Assembly: GCA_037954235.1 (NCBI GenBank)
Contig: JBBMOA010000016.1
Location: 21,606,383-21,670,382, forward strand
Direction: 5' to 3'
Source of the DNA: Aulostomus chinensis
Taxonomy: Eukaryota > Chordata > Actinopteri > Syngnathiformes > Aulostomidae
Length of the DNA: 64,000 nucleotides
Below, piece after piece: positions 60,641 to 64,000 of this stretch. The first letter of the stretch is position 1. Each line of letters opens with the position of its first letter. A program made the translations under genes and the position numbers. Under the pieces are notes generated by a model. It was not told the origin of the DNA, ran no database searches, and worked only from the letters and a program-made list of their open reading frames with translations.

Positions 60641-61392
60641 TTTCTGAACGATACGGAACGAGGCCGGAAGTCGGGGACGGAACGGTTGGCGGGAACAGAC
60701 AACCCACCGAGCTGCGGGGAGGATAGTACAAGAACACGCTCACGAAGTGTCGTTGGTTGTGTGTTTGACAACGTGTTTTCGTCACAGTATCACACGAGGA
60801 TATCGGCATTATAGCTCGCGAGGTGCAGTTGTGAGTGTGAATGCCGAACGTTGGTGAGTGTCTACGGTTTGTCAGGTTCCGTTCATTACTGCTCAAACTG
60901 CATGCGAAGGTGTTTAGTAACAGTTGAGTGAAAAAAAAACGCAGACTAAAATTTACCTCCTGGTTTTTGGAGATGTGTGATAAGTTTCCATGAAGCGGAA
61001 AATAAATAGTTAAATCCCGGGATTACCGATTTATTCATATCACAATCGCTTGAAGCTCCAGTGCAGCTTAATGTCTCTGTCTGTATCTGAAGGAAGTAGC
61101 GGGTTGGTAAATTTAAAAGACAGCAGCTCTGCGGATATTTAATGTTCATTTAATTGGACATTTTGGGTGAAGCATGTTGCTCATTTTATTGTGAAATCCT
61201 GATTTTCAATCTTTTGTTTTGATTCACCTAAATATATCAGATAAGAACCCCTTTGACAAGATCTCTGTATCATAAGCTCCAACACACCCTAGAGACGTGT
61301 GTATGGGTCACAGGTCATGAGGGCTTTTACTGGGTTCATCTATTTTTAATAATTTTGTCCCCGCTCCTTCACCAGGCGGGAGCAGTCCAGGC
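60641..61392 (+). promoter_or_regulatory. fignl1 promoter, 5' UTR exon and intron (predicted)
   Basis: A GC-richer stretch with CCGGAAGT (ETS-type) near 60663 and no TATA box suits a housekeeping promoter. A donor GTTG|GTGAGTG after 60853 and an acceptor CACCAG ending at 61375 define a likely intron, leaving about 17 nt of leader before the ATG at 61393. The transcription start cannot be placed. Confidence 0.5.
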
Positions 61393-63321
61393 ATGAGTGG
61401 CCCACACCTGGACGAATGGCAGCGGAGGTCCTTTGACATTTCTTCTGGCAAGTGCACACCTGAACAGATGGCAGATGCCTATCGGGCCCATATTCTCTCC
61501 ATTCAGCATGCATGGGCAAGCTCCCAGCTCTCTCAGGCCGGCATGGCCAGCCTGCTCAGGACTTACTCAGAGCGCTACGCTGCAGTGCTGGACTCGGATG
61601 ACCCCCACATAGGCCTCAACAATTATGCAGAGAATGCGCTGCATCTGGCTCGGAGTCAGAGGAACTACAGTGACAAATGGGAGTCATCCCTGACCATGGA
61701 GAGTTTGCGGGAGTTGCCCTGCGTGCAGAGAATGACTCAGGCGGGGACGGGGGGACGAGGCTCACCGGTGGCAACAGCAGATGTTGACATTTCTGTCGGA
61801 CAAGACAGCCGAGGCAGCTCCTGCTCCGCCTCCAGACTGGCAGTCAGGCCAGAGGGTACATTCTTCAAACCCGCAGGAGCACCGCCACCCAAAATTGAGG
61901 TCAGCAGCACCGCCAGTCATGCTGCCACTAGTATTTCTGCAGAGAGACCAAGAGGCTCTGAGGGGGTTTCAGGTAATCCCACCCCCTTCCCCCGTCCTCC
62001 AGCCAGAGCTGTATTCAATAACCAGTCCTCAGTACCCCCACAGTGTTCCCCTGGTTCTGCAGGCACCAACCACCAGTCCTCCTCCTTCCCCACCACCAAC
62101 ACATCAAAGCGGAAGCACTTTTACACCCCAGATGGAGGCGATGGCGGGAGGGCGCCACATGGGGGGCAAGTCGAACCAAGAGCCGCAAGTAACTTCAAAA
62201 CTGCACGTGAACAGCTTATTGTTGATCAACAGAGAAAAAACTCCCATCAGCCCCAGCGAGGTCCGCTCCCTGGAATGGCCGCGGCTGTGAAGAAGTCCCT
62301 GGGCGCCAACAGGCCTCGTGGTACGTTTTCTAAATTTGTATCACCTATGCCACGACAGGAGGAGGAAGAGGGCAGGGCGAGGCAGAGCTCAGATCAGGAA
62401 CCTCCGATTCTGGATGAGCGTCTGAAGAACTTTGAGCCAAAGATAGTGGAGCTGATCATGAGTGAGATCATGGACCACGGGCCCCCAGTGGTCTGGGATG
62501 ACATAGCGGGTCTGGAGTTTGCGAAGACTACCATAAAGGAGATTGTGGTTTGGCCCATGCTGCGACCTGACATCTTCACCGGCCTCCGTGGGCCACCCAA
62601 AGGCATTCTGTTGTTCGGACCTCCGGGAACCGGGAAAACCCTGATAGGGAAATGCATCGCTTGTCAATCGGGTGCCACCTTCTTTAGCATCAGCGCATCC
62701 TCGCTCACGTCCAAGTGGGTGGGGGAGGGTGAAAAGATGGTGCGAGCGCTGTTTGCCATCGCCCGCTGCCACCAGCCCGCCGTCATCTTCATCGATGAAA
62801 TTGACTCACTGTTGTCTCAGCGGACAGACGGGGAGCACGACTCATCGCGCAGGATAAAGACAGAGTTTCTGGTTCAGCTGGATGGGGCAGCCACCGCAGC
62901 TGAGGACCGCATCCTGGTGGTGGGGGCCACCAACCGGCCTCAGGAGATAGACGAGGCTGCCCGGCGACGCCTGGCAAAGAGGCTGTACATCCCCCTCCCT
63001 GAGGGTGCCGCCCGACAGCAGATAGTAACTAACCTCATGGCTCGTGAAAAGAACCATCTGAGAGAGGAGGAGCTGGAGAGCATCGTAGCAGCATCCGAAG
63101 GCTTCTCTGGCGCTGATATGACTCAGCTGTGTCGAGAGGCGGCGCTGGGGCCCATCCGTAGCATCCAGCTCAGTGACATCGCCACCATCAGCGCCGACCA
63201 GGTGCGGCCCATTCTCTACAGCGACTTCCTGGAGGCCCTGAAGACTGTCCGACCCAGCGTGTCATCCAAAGACCTGGAGCTTTATGAGGACTGGAACAAG
63301 ACTTTTGGATGTGGGCGATGA
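61393..63321 (+). CDS. fignl1: fidgetin-like protein 1 (FIGNL1), AAA ATPase
   Basis: 642 residues, one coding exon, close to human FIGNL1 (674). In vertebrates this nuclear AAA ATPase acts with FIRRM in homologous recombination and dismantles RAD51 filaments. The N-terminal half is low in complexity (Ser/Pro-rich, about 105-250). FKTA at 268-271 followed by REQLIVDQQ fits the FxxA RAD51-binding element of the FRBD. The AAA core starts at about 343 (DERLKNFEPKIVELI), with Walker A GPPGTGKT 409-416, pore-loop KWVGEGEK 441-448, Walker B VIFIDEID 464-471, sensor GATNRP 511-516 and arginine-finger region EAARRR 521-526. The C-terminus ends VRPSVS...DWNKTFGCGR, the Vps4/fidgetin-type tail. The start is the first ATG after the predicted 5' intron and matches the family start. 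Confidence 0.97.
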   Translation: MSGPHLDEWQRRSFDISSGKCTPEQMADAYRAHILSIQHAWASSQLSQAGMASLLRTYSERYAAVLDSDDPHIGLNNYAENALHLARSQRNYSDKWESSLTMESLRELPCVQRMTQAGTGGRGSPVATADVDISVGQDSRGSSCSASRLAVRPEGTFFKPAGAPPPKIEVSSTASHAATSISAERPRGSEGVSGNPTPFPRPPARAVFNNQSSVPPQCSPGSAGTNHQSSSFPTTNTSKRKHFYTPDGGDGGRAPHGGQVEPRAASNFKTAREQLIVDQQRKNSHQPQRGPLPGMAAAVKKSLGANRPRGTFSKFVSPMPRQEEEEGRARQSSDQEPPILDERLKNFEPKIVELIMSEIMDHGPPVVWDDIAGLEFAKTTIKEIVVWPMLRPDIFTGLRGPPKGILLFGPPGTGKTLIGKCIACQSGATFFSISASSLTSKWVGEGEKMVRALFAIARCHQPAVIFIDEIDSLLSQRTDGEHDSSRRIKTEFLVQLDGAATAAEDRILVVGATNRPQEIDEAARRRLAKRLYIPLPEGAARQQIVTNLMAREKNHLREEELESIVAASEGFSGADMTQLCREAALGPIRSIQLSDIATISADQVRPILYSDFLEALKTVRPSVSSKDLELYEDWNKTFGCGR

Positions 63322-63386
63322 TATCAGCTTTAAACAGTCGTGTCGCGAGAGTGACTTCTTGAACACTGTAGAGTTCTCCTTGCAAA

Positions 63387-63392
63387 AATAAA
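63387..63392 (+). terminator. fignl1 poly(A) signal
   Basis: AATAAA 66 bp after the TGA stop, the only well-placed signal before the unrelated 3' sequence. Confidence 0.65.
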
Positions 63393-64000
63393 ATTGCAAC
63401 TATTTTGATTATCCATTTACGGTTTGTTGTTGTGAATGTTTTCAAGAAAAAAATACCACTTTTTGTTTTCACTGCTGCCGCTGATATGATGAACTGAACG
63501 GTCCTACTTTTTAGACTGTCGCTCAGACAAAACAAGCCGTCTGATGACATCCAGGGAATCACAGTCGCCAGTAGCGCCTGTACTCTTTCATTCTGTGCAT
63601 TAAAGCAAAGAAATCAATCATGAAAATCGGCATTTGTTACATCAAAAAGATTCCAAATATGTGAAGTATTTCTAACTAATAGTTCAGTAGCTTTCCGGAG
63701 ATGTCATTCACACCGGGTCCCAAGTTATGAACGTATTAGTGGAGTTCATTTTAATTTCTGTTCCAGGTGAATCATTGATTTCTGTTGTAATAATTCACCT
63801 TCAGGCAGCTTCACCCTTTTGGTCTGGTTCATAGTTGACATTTATGGGTTTATTGTTCTAATAAAATGTTAAATAAATCCTGTTTAAACTATTTAAGGTA
63901 ACAAAATTACAGTCGTTATACTTGTACCCTGCAGTACACTTCAGCGGTGTGTCCACAGAGGGCAGTGTGAGCCCTCTCAGTGCCAGCCGGTCTCTCGTGG
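63393..64000. other. downstream flank, nothing recognised
   Basis: No gene, RNA or repeat feature that I can support. Another AATAAA at about 63861 (plus) has no gene attached to it in the window. Confidence 0.45.

Noticed and set aside
62389..62772. Minus-strand frames inside fignl1
   Set aside because: Antisense shadows of the conserved AAA domain, kept open by the coding bias of the real gene.

Overview
The window is nuclear DNA from a ray-finned (teleost) fish. It has spliced genes with GT-AG introns, a vertebrate-type 7SL RNA family, and LINEs of the Rex1/L2 and Rex3/RTE types together with other interspersed repeats common in fish. No species can be named from sequence alone.

Layout. 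(1) Bases 1-43487 are about 1.9 copies of a 23,142-bp tandem segmental duplication: base n matches base n+23142 with few differences, and the second copy breaks off at about 43487. Each unit carries two minus-strand matrilin-like secreted-protein genes. The long gene (725-9093, repeated at 23867-32235) contains a 1,379-bp tandem array that adds one EGF exon plus one complete three-exon VWA domain per unit. It has five full units, all intact, and predicts about 1,231 residues. The short gene (13153-15664, repeated at 36292-38806) has EGF-VWA-EGF-coiled coil, about 326 residues; its second copy is broken by a 2-bp insertion. The two genes are themselves ancient duplicates, because each is followed upstream by the same ~3-kb block ('B') that runs into a 7SL RNA copy. 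A Rex1/L2-type LINE with a nested hAT-like MITE sits upstream of the short gene.

(2) Bases 43488-50884 hold only repeats and unassigned DNA. (3) Bases 50885-54201 (minus) are ttl, tubulin tyrosine ligase, in seven coding exons. (4) Bases 54200-60640 hold simple repeats, a diverged duplicated spacer, and a cluster of three full-length 299-nt 7SL (SRP) RNA genes. Two of these are head to head, and the same head-to-head module recurs, decayed, at 59.5 kb and inside the matrilin duplication at 20.4-21.2 kb. (5) Bases 61393-63321 (plus) are fignl1, an AAA ATPase with an intronless coding region that regulates RAD51.

The genes do not form one pathway. The notable biology is a gene-expansion hotspot: nested duplication at three scales (1.4-kb exon module, ~10-13-kb gene plus flank, 23-kb unit), with 7SL RNA copies at the duplication breakpoints.
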